Shown here in pieces: positions 32,701-44,700 of a stretch of 64,000 nucleotides of DNA. Position 1 is the first letter of the stretch; each line of letters begins with the position of its first letter. The DNA comes from Klebsormidium nitens (lineage: Eukaryota > Streptophyta > Klebsormidiophyceae > Klebsormidiales > Klebsormidiaceae). The stretch covers positions 105,021-169,020 of the forward strand of contig DF237106.1 in the NCBI GenBank assembly GCA_000708835.1, in the 5' to 3' direction. The notes under the pieces are model-generated. The model made no database searches and was not told where the DNA came from. It saw nothing but the letters and a program-made list of their open reading frames with translations. The translations under genes and the position numbers were made by a program.

Positions 32701-35700
32701 CATCGCCATCCCAAGATCTAAGCTCACCTTCCGGTCGCTTCACTTTCAGCAACAAAACGGGGCCCTGAACGACGTTCGTTGCGAGCTTCAGAATATCACC
32801 TTCTGTCCACCGGAAGATCTACCGCTGGTAAGTTCCTGCTTTGATGCACAAGTTCCTTTGATAATCAAGCACTCTGAATCGAAGCCAAGCCTTCGATATT
32901 GCACGCCATGACCAGTTCTATGCATGGCATTTCTCTTTGCACAATGGCACAACGTATCTCCTCGATCACTCAACTAGTCTGCCTGCTGACCATCATTCTT
33001 GCTGGCGAACTGCAGTACACCACGCAGATCAACTCGGGCACCTGCATCGCGGACTGTGAGTGCAGAAGGCTCTCTTACCTGAATTGCTCCATCATTGATG
33101 GCGGGAAGACGATTGTGTTGGACGGAGGCGGTAGAAGGGACAATCCCATTTCGAAGCGGATGCAAGATTCTTCATCTTCTTCATCTCGAGGCCAGGGGCC
33201 GCTGTTCGGCCAAGCCTGACGAAGACGCGATGGCAATCTCTTTGCATTTGGCCTTGTTGGTTGCGTTTCAGATTTCACCACGAGCTCCTGAATTCTGGCC
33301 CGTAACGGTCTTGCATATCTGCTCTACAGCTGCGTGCGTGCCCCCGCCCCCGCCTCCAAACCCGCCCCCACCAAACCCTCCCCCCCCAAGTCCACCGCCT
33401 CCAAAACCTCCGCCCCCAAACCCGCCACCACCAAACCCTCCACCTCCGAATCCCCCTCCCCCAAAACCTCCTCCACCAAACCCGCCGCCCCCAAACCCGC
33501 CTCCTCCAAACCCGCCTCCACCAAACCCTCCGCCCCCNNNNNNNNNNNNNNNNNNNNCCCCTCCCTCCCACCGCCTCCCCCCCTCCCCGAACTCGTCCAC
33601 GCCGCCCACCACCCCTCGAACGTTCCCCGCCACCTCCGGACCTTCGCCTCCGCCGCCACCCCCTCGACTTCTCCCCCTCCTCCCACGCTCCCCCCCTCCC
33701 GAAATGCAGCCGCCACCACCCCCTGACTTATTCTCCGCCACCCCCGGACGCGGCCCCACCCCCAAGCCTGCCCCCTCCCGATTCGCCTCCGCCATCGAAT
33801 GCTCCACCTCCGGAAAGTCCCCCACCTCCACGTCTTCCCCCTCCGACCTCTTTTCCACCACCAATGTCCCCTCCTCCTGACCCCTTCCCGCCACCAATGT
33901 TGCCACCTCCGGTTGCCCCCCCGCCTCCAAATCCGCCTCCACCAACCCTTCCGCCTCCAGCTTCTTCTCCCCCACCTCCTAACTCACCACGGCCAAGCGC
34001 TTTCCCTCCTCCTCTTCCCCCTCCTCCCCAGCTTTGGCCGCCCCCCAACCCGCCACCACAGGTGCCCCCTCCTCCACCTCCCTCTCTGTCTCCCCCTAGC
34101 TTCCCCCCCCAACTCAAGTGCCGCCCCTATCGCCACCCCCAGAGCCACCCCCCCCTGCGGGTCCGCCAGACGCCGCGCTCGTCAGCTTTACCGCCATGGG
34201 AGGGGTGACTTTTCCGGTCTTCAAGTCAACAGGTATGTACCTAGAGCGTTGCGAAGACTACAAGTTTCGCACCCATCCTGACTTTGAGTCGGTAGGACTG
34301 GTTTTCAGCATGACATGTGATGCGAAGGCCCCATCGTAAGGCCGGTACTCGGTCAACTCTCATTCCCTAGGCAACAACTCAAAACAGCTTTACAGCTCGT
34401 AGGTTAGGTGATCTCTTAAGTCTCTTGTTCTCTAAACCTTGAGCAGGTGAATCAAGGCAAATTAAATCCAATCTGGTGAATTGAACGAGAGTCCTTTCTT
34501 GCAGGCACACTCTACACGATCTTTGTGGTAAAAACCGTTTCGACAATGTCAGTCCTCGCCACTGCCGCTGACCCGGGGTCGTCGATCACGGCGTTCCTGC
34601 CCTCCGGTGAGACCATGCCGATCACGAGCGGGGTGCTATCGGGCGAAATGGCCGTCGTGAGATCTGGGGTGTTGACTTTGTCTGTTACGGTGAGTTTACG
34701 TGGACACCAGCTCAAGTGATAGCTCTTGCTCTCACTCATTCAGTAGATGAAAATTGTGCGTATGCAAGACTCATGTCTAGGAACCGACCGGAGAGAGTCG
34801 AATAGACCGACAGAGTTCGAGCACCGAATAGGACCATGAAAGAAATGTGGGGTCATGGCTCTCAAGCGGTCCCTTGTATAAGTATTTATTCTGACGAATA
34901 CTTGCAATTGGAAGAAGAGTCAGTTGGCCCAATGTTGTCTTTCGCATCTTCCGTGAACATGACGTCCCTCTCAAACCTTCTTGACTGATCCAATATTCTA
35001 GGCGCTCATCCAGTTGCTGTGCACAATGTCTTAGCGAGACTGTTTTTCTTATTGCAGGCGTCAGACAACGTGACGAATCAAGTCTACTACTTCCGCTTGG
35101 AGCTTCTGCAAGGCCTAGACGCCTCACTCCAGCTCCTCTATCTGAGCGCCGGACCCCTGTCCCCACCATTCTCCCCGGCCATCCTCAACTACACAGTCAC
35201 CGTCACATCCGTTGTCGGGATCGGAACGCTGCTGGCGGTCAGCACTGACTCCGGAGCATCCATATCGGCCAACTCAGGCACGGCGAAAAAGAGCCAGATC
35301 AGCCAGTCCGTTCCGATCCCTCGCGGTGCCTCTCTCCTCAAGGTTATGGTTACGTCAGAGAGCCTGACCAACGTCACACTGTACACCATCACAATCCAGG
35401 CGCCTCTGAGCCCCCCTCCTTCCAGCTCCGTTACTCCTGCCCCCATCCCGCTAGGACCTAAGCCACCGCCTCCCACCTTTTCCGCCCCGCCCCCGCCCCT
35501 GGAAGTTGACTCACCGGTGGTCCACTTTCTGTTGGGGCCCTTATCGCCGACCAGCAGCCAATCTGCGCAGCTCTCTTTCTACGCGACGGAGGGCCCCCAG
35601 AAAGCATGCCCCAACTGCATCTTCTACTGCGCTCTCGACTCAGCCCCGCTCCAACCGTGCACCTTCACCGGGCCCCCCACTCTAGATCCCGCTCTCCAGC

Positions 35701-38700
35701 AGCTAGTTTACACGGTCTCGGTATCCGCTCTGATTGAGGGAGCGCACAGCTTTCAAGTCAGGGCGTCCGGTACGGTAGGGAAACTTAGCGCCTTCAACAG
35801 TTACGATTGGGTTATCGACTGGACGCCCCCGGTTACTTACATAACCGCCAACGTTCCCAGCAACCGGCCGACCAGCATTCAGAACGTAGCCTTCAGTCTG
35901 AACGTGGTAGACACGGCATCCGACGGGACTTCAGCGGTTCTTTGCCCGGCTTGCCAGTCCCAGTGCGCCATAGACCAAGGACCTCTCTTCCTGTGTCCGC
36001 AATCCAAGCCGATCGCTTTCTTCCTGGGAGCTGGTCAGCATACCTTTGCTGTGACGAGCATCGACGTGGCTGGAAACGAGGAGTCGCCGCCAGTTCGGTT
36101 GAACTTCGTGGTAAGCCAAGGCTAAACCGAAATGTTCTGGTTCTCGAAAACTGTTAGTACACGTTTGCGACGCGTTCGCTCCATACACAGGACTCCAGAA
36201 ACTTCAGGAATGATCAAGATAGTGGTTGACGACCACCGCTTCCCCGCCCTTGAAGAGGGTGCTTCAGCTATACTGCGCGTGACCGGTCGAAATGCACCAC
36301 TGACGTGTCTTTGCTTTGTTTCCGAGGTAGCCGTTTCATCCGTGCAGTCTGCGCAACAGACTCACAAGAACAGGCCATCTTTAATCCTCTCGTCCGATAC
36401 CACAACATGCCTTAAACTGCTTATGAACCCCTTGTTCTTTAACGCTGAGGCAAACGACGATCAAAACCGTTTCCCTTGTCTCCTGCAAACGCACAGCGCG
36501 TCCAACACTGTACGCCCCTGCCCCTTTTGCAGATTGAATTGACCCCCCCGGAAGGCCGTCTGACCGGACAGCCCCCGGTCCTGACTCCGTCGAACTCGGC
36601 GAGCTTCTTCTTCGTGGGCAGCATCGCCGGGGCCCAAGCCCGGTGCGCCGGGTGCACGTTCCGGTGCCAGCTCGACCAGCAATCAGCCCGGTCGTGTCTC
36701 CCGGGCAGCGGAAACACAGCTGGAGCTACGTACAGGTACTAGTGCAAGTTCTTCTGCTTGACGGAGGTCTTGCAAGCCTGTAGATGCCGAGTGCCGACCT
36801 TCTGACGGCTCACTTTGTTCAAATGCGAACGAGATGGCAGTAACTGCTGTCGAAGAAAGCTTCAGGCGGATCAGGTTCTCGAATGGATTTCATCGAGTGG
36901 ATCTGTTGATTTGCAGAAGTCGCTCCGCGTCTTGCCCTGATCAGCTGTGTTGTTTCGCAGGCTAACCGACAATTTTGCCGTGCGCTGAAACACAGTGATT
37001 TGCTAACATGCGACACCGTTCCACTTGTCTCTGCGAAAAAAGGCTACTAATTTCTGAAGCCCGGTTCATTCTTGCTTCCAGAAACCTCACGAACGGCGCG
37101 CACTCCTTTCGCCTGACCACCACCGACCCCGACGGCGTCCTCAGCTCGACCCTGATCTACAACTGGACCGCCGTTCTAGTTGGCCCCGACGTGGGCATCT
37201 TCTACAAGCCGCCCCCTGATACCGCACTCTCAAACGCCACCTTCAAGTTCTCGGCGCTTGCCTTCGGTGCAAACGCCTCGTCTCCGTTTCTCACTTCCAA
37301 CCAGTCGGTTCCCTGCCCCGGGTGCCTCTTCTACTGCTCCATCGATACCGGCGCCGCCGTGGTATGCGACCCGGGTGCCGGTTTCACGTCTACCGGCCTC
37401 TCAGAAGGCGCTCACACATTCTCGGTGCGCGCGGAAGACGTCTTTGGCAACGTGGGGGCGCCGACGGCCTACACGTGGCGGGTCAACTTCAGCCTGCCGC
37501 TCGGGAGCGTCATATCCGGGCCGCCGCTCTTTGGGGTGACGAACAGCACGTCAGCGGTAGTGACGTTCTTGGGCACTCTGCGGAACTTGCCTTGTGCCGG
37601 CTGCACGTACAGTTGCCAGGTTAACGGTAACCCTTTTGTGGATTGCGACGCGGCCACGCCTCTCAAGCTCCTCAACCTGCAACAAGGGCAGCAGAGTCTC
37701 GTCGTCCAAGTGAATGACGTCAGCGGCGCCTCAAGCCTCTCATGGCCGTACCAGTAAGCGCTACATTCCCCAATTTAAACTTTTTGGAGTCTTGCTTCTT
37801 GTCAAAGTCTTCTCTAGTATACTAAGAGATTAGAGGCTGGCGGAACCTGCACTTCTGTGGAGCAGGCTCTTGACTGTTTTGCTTCTCGAATTGAAAGACA
37901 GGGATTTAAGGTTGAAGCTGCATTATCAAGTGCGAATGCCGTTCATCCCCGACAACGGTTACGTCAGCAGAGAATGACTTCGGGCGCACAACAGCTGAAG
38001 AGAAAGGCAAGGTGCAAACCTGCGGCTGGCTTTCTGTTGCGCCCAGAAGATGGTATTACTCTCTGCTTTTTGGCATCATTCTTTCCCGCCTCGACCCGTG
38101 AAACCTACTGCGCTTGTGAAAAGATTTGAACAGTGGACCTGTCTCAAGCACAACCGGATTGTTGCAATGCACTCAGACCTTCGAATGCTTTCTTCTGCAG
38201 GTGGTTCGTCGACACAGTACCTCCAACGGTCGCAATTCTCTCCGGCCCTGCTCCGTTGACGGGCCATCCGTCCGCCCAGTTCGCTCTTTCCGCCACGGAC
38301 ACGCTGCCCAACGGAACGCCCACGGCCTGCGCCGAATGCAGCTACCGGTGCTCTCTGGATGGGGCCCCTTTCCAGCCCTGTCAAAACCCGGTCGTTCTGT
38401 CCAACCTGGGGTCCGATGACTTCATCACAGCCCACGTGTTCCGTGCGGTTGCTGCTGACGTGGCAGGCAACGTAGCGCTTATTCCGGCCGTGTACGGTTG
38501 GGTTGTCGACCGCCGCAAGCCGGTCATTCAGCTCGTGAGCGGCCCCTCCAACCCGAGCAACGCGCGGAACGGAACCGTTCACTTTGACGCGCGCAGCACC
38601 GCCGATTCTGCCGGGTGCCAAAACTGCACGGCCTACTGCGTCATCGACGGCGGGGAGCCCTTTCTATGCAGCGATGATGACGTCAGCTTTGCAAGCCTTT

Positions 38701-41700
38701 CCTTCACCGATCTGCCCGCCGGCCTGCATACCGCCACGGTCTCTTTCAGCAACGCGCTCGCCGTCTCGGCAAGCTACACCCATTCCTGGGTCGCTGACTT
38801 CACACCCCCCGTGCCTGACGTCACCCTCCCGGCGTCGCCCGTCCGTGAGAACCCGGTTCCCGTCCTCGTAACCTTCAGCGAGGCTTGCCTCGAGTTCACG
38901 TGCGACAGTGTGACGTCATGCGAAGTCGCCGTGGTCGGGACGGCGCTTCCAGCACCAAATACGTGGCGCTCTCTGGGGGAGCGGCAGTACACGGTTCTCA
39001 TTGATGTAATAAGAGATGGACCATTAACCATAAGCATTCCGACCGGGGTGTGCCAAGATGCTGCGTGGAACCCCAACGCACCAGCAACTTTCTCCGTGAA
39101 CTTCCAAGCGAATCCGCCTCAACCGGTCCTCTCGACCACGATTGTCCCAGTAAGAGTTAGTGTCAACGGAGTTAGTACGCCTCTGTGGGCTACGAACTTG
39201 GCACCGATCCCGTTCTCCGTGGAGTTCACTGAAGCGGTCAGTGGTTTTGATGTGAATGGGATATCGGCAAACGGCGGCCAGATAAGGAGGCTGAAAAGCT
39301 CCTCAACCGGGCACTCAGCGGTTAGCCCGGGCTCTTCGTCAAACGTGGTAGGCCAGGAGAGTTTAGTCAGTATAGGCGCAAACGCGACGGTGGCGCGAAG
39401 TTTCAGCAGAGCGTACACGTTCGAAGTCTGGCCGCTCGCCAACGAGCGGGTCACCGTCCAGATTCTAGCGGACAGCTGTACGGACGCAATTGGCAGTCCG
39501 AACGAGGCCTCGGACGCGGTGTCCGTGCTCTTCGACACCTCAGAACCGACGGTCGCGCTCAGCGTCAGCAGCTCCTCGGCCACCTCCATCAAAATACGTG
39601 TACAGTTTAGCGAGCGGGTCTTAGTTCCATTGAACGGCTCAAACGCCGCAGAACTAGAGCGCGCAGACTTCGGAGCATCGCAGCTAAGCACCAGCAGTTG
39701 CAGCGTGAGTGATCTCGTAGCGCTGAGTGATGGGCGCAGCTACCTAGCAACGGTAGCGCAAGAGGGGAGTGTCCGGCAGGGAATGGTCTGGATCTCCGGC
39801 GGTGCGGTAGTGGACCTGGCAGGTAACCCAAACGTGGATTCGAAGGTTCTGCCGGTCGACTTTGGTGAGCGTTTCACGAACTTTTCTGCGAACTGACAGC
39901 CCGGTCCGTTCCTTTTACTTTGTCGTCATGAACCCAGATTTGAGAAAAGAAAGATTCGCATTCTGAAATTTTCAGCAGAGGATATTAGTTCCCAATCTTT
40001 TCAGGCGCCATCTCGACATTCCCGTCGTTGCGCGTGACTCCAGGATTATCAATGTGTCCGATTTGTCGAATTGAGTCACGTGACAACGTGAAGGCCTATC
40101 CTGCCGATGAAGGGCTCTTCCATGCCGCGCAGTGCCCTTGACTTCATGTGGAAGTCATTGAGAAGTCAGGCTCTCCCGTCTTTTGTTCGCTGTTGTGTTC
40201 AATTGTCCTTTGCCTCTCCAAGACGCACAAGCGCGGCTGAATTCTACCCTCAATTCTTTCTGCGCGCCTGTTGCGTTTTCTAGAAACTTCGTCAAACTTT
40301 CACTTTACAAAGCAGCCGTCGGTCTCATTATACCTCTTCCTGACTTCCCTTTCGACTCGAACGCATCTCCCGATCAAGAGCCTCAATCGTGCCTTCCTCT
40401 CGCTACTTCTCCAGGTGGCGTGCTGGGGAGTCTCATCGCGACCGACAGCCTCGCGACCACCGTCGGGATCTCCCTCGGGGCAGCCGCTCCAGCCTTGCTC
40501 CTAGGCATTTTCGCTAGCGTTTCGGGAGTCGGTGCTGCTGGTTTACCCGCCTGGGCACCCCTGGCCACACCATACGTGGTTCAAGGAAACCTGCTGGGCG
40601 CGATTGGGACCGTCCAAACGTTCGCCCTGCTTCGAAAGCTGGGCGTCCGGCAGTCGGAGGCTTTCTCGAACATGGCGTCACGCCTGGCCTGGGTGGTGAG
40701 TGGAAGTGGCTCCCTTCCCTTTGAGAATGTTTTGAGTCCCCTTCTTGGGTTTTGGGTTTTCTGGCTGTTCCAAAGTTTGATGCTCTTCAGGGCCGAGCCT
40801 TCATGTGCGCACGATCATTCAGAGGCGCCGGTCGCGGACGAGCCGACGTTTCAGCGTCTGGCGGAAAGTTTCTTTACTTAGAATCACCAATACGATGAGA
40901 GCTCTGCCTGGTCGCGCGAGACTAGCTGGGTTGCATCTTTTCGTGGACCTCCACGGCAAAAATCTAAGTCGATTGAAAGTAATTGGTTGCAACAAATGCA
41001 AACGACTTTTTTAGAGCGCATATGCTCTGCAGCGGCTTGTACACAGGCAAGAATATCATTCTATGTTCTGTAATCCCTACGCCTAGATGGCGCGCTGCAG
41101 AGTATTCTGAGGAATGTAAAGCACGCACCTCCATGAAGCCTACGCTGCCAATACGTTGGATCCACGCTCCTTTGAGGCGATCCTTACTAAATCCATGACA
41201 TCCCATCACGCTCCCCGCAGAATTTTGAAAGCACTTCCGCGGCGATTGCTGCTAGCGCCCCGTCAGTGAAGCAAAGCGTTCCGGGCCAGAGGAGGCGTCT
41301 CTTGCAACTTGACGAAAGCGGAACAAGGGCGGCGTCGCCAAGCGGGCTGGAACCTGGAGGGTAAGAAGCCCAGCGTTCTTTCGTTTCAATTATCGTCCAC
41401 AATCTGTCAGCTGTGGCGTTCCTAAGTCACAATGTTGCAATTTGTAAGAGCACACGAGAAACGGTAACAGTGACCTATGTCTATGATACAAGCTTTGTAC
41501 GAGTAATTTCAGTTACCGTTTAGCTCCTCCAAATCTTGAGTACTACTTGAGTTTAAATTCTTAAGTTCAATCCGCCTGATCAATCATTCCCTTGAAAGCT
41601 TTGGAATCCGAACGACCGTGACGTTCACGCCACTCAAAAGTCGGGCAGCGGACACCTTTGTAGCCGATGTGCAAGCCAGCCTATTGCGTCTCTCAAACTC

Positions 41701-44700
41701 TCATAACTTCCGAGTTCCTACCCTTTGACGCCGGGATTTGTGCACATTGCTACACCTGGAGGCCATCCAACCTTCTCTTTGCCCCATCGCCGTCTCTGTG
41801 TTTTGGGTGCACTCCCTTTAGCTAGCTGGCGACAAATTGGCACATGTCCGACCATGCAGGTCGCCCAAAACACCCATTGACTTTAGCTCAATCCCATCGT
41901 TCTCCTGCAGCTGGGGGCCTTCCGGGCTCATCTTAATGCTTGTCGCCGTCACTCTATCGGTGGCCTCCATTCTGCGACTGGTACTAGACTTCGCGTTCAC
42001 GCGCCTCCTAAAACGGCGTCTCCTCCCGAACCTTCTGTTTCCAAGGCTGGAGCTCTTCGCCGGCCTGGTCTGCTTCTACGGTTTGACGCAGGCTTGCGCA
42101 GCGCTAGTTAGAGGTGGGTTTTCCGGCATTGACCAACTTGGAACCTCTTCTTCTCCTTGAAGCCCCTTTAAGCTCGGAACACGGACAAGTACGGTGTCCG
42201 CATTTCAGTTGAATCCCGGTTGTGCTAGATATCGCAAAAGGTTCTAACTGCTTTTGGGGCATTCAAGCAGGCGGGTCGAAGATGAAAACTTTCACAGTCG
42301 TTCGGACGACGCCTGAAAGTGACAGTCTTGGCTCGTTATGCTTTTTAGTATGCTTTTCAAGGAAAGCTCAAAAGTCCCTGCTGGACGCGACCCCTACATC
42401 TAGCTGGATCCGCCAATAGCCAGAAAGAGTTCCACTGAGGTCAAATGACATGGAGAACCTCGAGCCGTACGTCAGTCCAGCCGCTCCCAAAGCATTAACG
42501 TGACTTTTCCCGTTGCTCGTTGACTTCGCAGACGCAACCTTCCAGCACAATCTTCAATGCACTGCGGACGCAAAGTTTGTCTTTAGCACTCAAACTCCAA
42601 CTTTACCTTTGCTTTTCAGGAGGATCTCCGGGCCAGGTCTTCGCCGGCGCGCTTCTGCTCGTCCTCCTCCCCTTTTCGCTAATTCTGGCTCTGCTAGCGT
42701 TTCTCACCTCCTCCCTTATCCTGGTAAGCGAATCATGGTTCCCTTATCGTTTGCGAACTCTCTTCCCTAAACTGCAGCGTCTCTGTCGTTGTGATGGATC
42801 TGCGCTCATGGGCAAATGCCCCATTTTTTCCTTGAGCTTCTGATACATTCGCTCGATCGGATCTTCTAAAGTAGCGTCACCGCTTCATATCTAAGTTTGG
42901 TTCTCGTCAACGTCTATTATTTGCTGCTCAAACTGGCTTCCGTGTCTGCAAAATCGCAGCCGTAGAAAGAGCTCACCACACATAGCAAGGTTGCTTGTTG
43001 CTGTGGGCGATTATTGCACCTTTTCCGTGCTGTTTTGGATTCACTTGGGCAATCATGTCACCCTGCCCGTGCTGTTCTGATCGAAGTCTGTGCGCCTGAA
43101 ACTTCGTGGATGCGAAATGTCGTGATGCAGTTCATTAATCTATTCTTTGTGTTCTTCGCACCTTGGAAAGTTGATTCTATATGCGGATTGCGTTTCTTTT
43201 TTTTTACAACGAAGATACAGGGAAATGCTTGTTCAATGGGAAACGATTTTTTCCTATCACAGGATTCCGAATCCCGGTTCGAAGAGGAATGGAAGCCGCC
43301 TGCGAAGCGCACCTGGAAAGCGCGCGCGGCCGCGGTGCTCGTCGGCCGTGCGTGCCCCGGGAGATGGGTAAACTACGTGGCGGATGACGACACCCGTCCG
43401 CGATCTCGCTTCGTCGGACGCTTTGGACTGCTCTTTGAGGCGCTCCGCCCGCCGTCGGACGCTAGGCTCTTCGTTCTAGGCAGAGCCCGAGAAAAAACCT
43501 CTGCAACCATTCATAATAGACTCCGGGACTCAGTAGGACATCGGATAGAAAGCGCACGCAGAAACGCGGAACGGGACGGCGAGTCTTCATTCAACGTGCT
43601 GGTAGTACCTCTGCAAAACCCACAGGAAGTTTCCGAGGGATCCCCCGCCAGTTTCGTCGGCGCGGCCCGCGTCCTCATTCGCATGCTGCGGACCTGCCAC
43701 GTGGCAGCCGTGCTCACCAAGCGGCTCCTTTTCGGCGCGCTCTTGGGCGCGGCAGGGCGCCGCGCCGCCGGGGCCGCTCCGAGCCTCGCCCAGGTGTGGG
43801 CGCTCCTGATGACGTCAGCGGCTTACGCCACGTGGCTTGTCGTGGGCAAGCCTTACGTCAGCAGGGCCGTTCAGGGCGTTGAGATTTTGACGGCCCTGCT
43901 AGAGCTTCTCACGCTGTGCCTGGCGCTGCAGTCTGGACGGGCGGAGCTTAAGGCTTCCCAAGACGGGACCGTGTCTGAGGGAAGCGTGAGGGCTTTCGGA
44001 ACGGCCATGCTCGTATTCCAGTTGCTGGCGATAACCGCGCAAACCGGGTATCAGTGGTGGGCGGTTTTCGTGGAATTGAGGGCTCGGTGGCGCCTCTGGG
44101 CGCGGGCGAGAGAGCGGACAGCGGTCGCCGAAAAAATGGGGCAAACGGTTCGGGCGCGAGGGTTAGCGAAGGGCAAGCAACGAGGCGGGAAGCGACACCT
44201 GTCGCCGAATGTAAGGTCGCGGGAGCTCAATGGGGTGTGGCCGGATCAGTCAAGGGCGGAAGTGTGGCCGGATCAGTCAAGGGCGGAAGGACAGCCAAAC
44301 GGAATACGGTACCCGAAAAGCGCCCACGTTAGAAGGGGACGGGGAGCGGCGAAGGCGGCCACGTCACCACCTCCCGCGCGCGAGCAGAACGGCGGTGCGA
44401 AAAACGGGACCCGTGCCTTGCACCGGGGGGGGCTGAAGCGAAGGGTTTCACGCGGGGAAGAGCACGCAAACGGTGAAAGTAAACACATGACGATGCGTTC
44501 TGAAGGGAGAGTAGAGCATCGGCGGGGCGGCGTTCGAAAACGCGCCGAATTGGACGTTCGATCGGAGCGCCGCGCAAGAGAGCGGAAGGGCGGGGAGAAC
44601 GGAGCGGACATTCTGGACGAGGTGGTGACACGTGGCACGTCGGACCGTGAAGAGACCTATTGGCAGGAGGCCAGGATCCGCGACTGGGCGAGGCAGTCCG

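Noticed and set aside
33268-33975. Glycine-rich minus-strand protein (GGGGFGGGGF)
   Set aside because: It is the mirror image of the proline-rich repeat on the plus strand, which has a phase-consistent exon chain on both sides.
43014-43262. Extension of the last giant-gene exon upstream to 43014
   Set aside because: The frame is open, but the TTTTTTCCTATCACAG acceptor at 43247-43262 gives an exact phase-0 join from 42723. The upstream codons look intronic.
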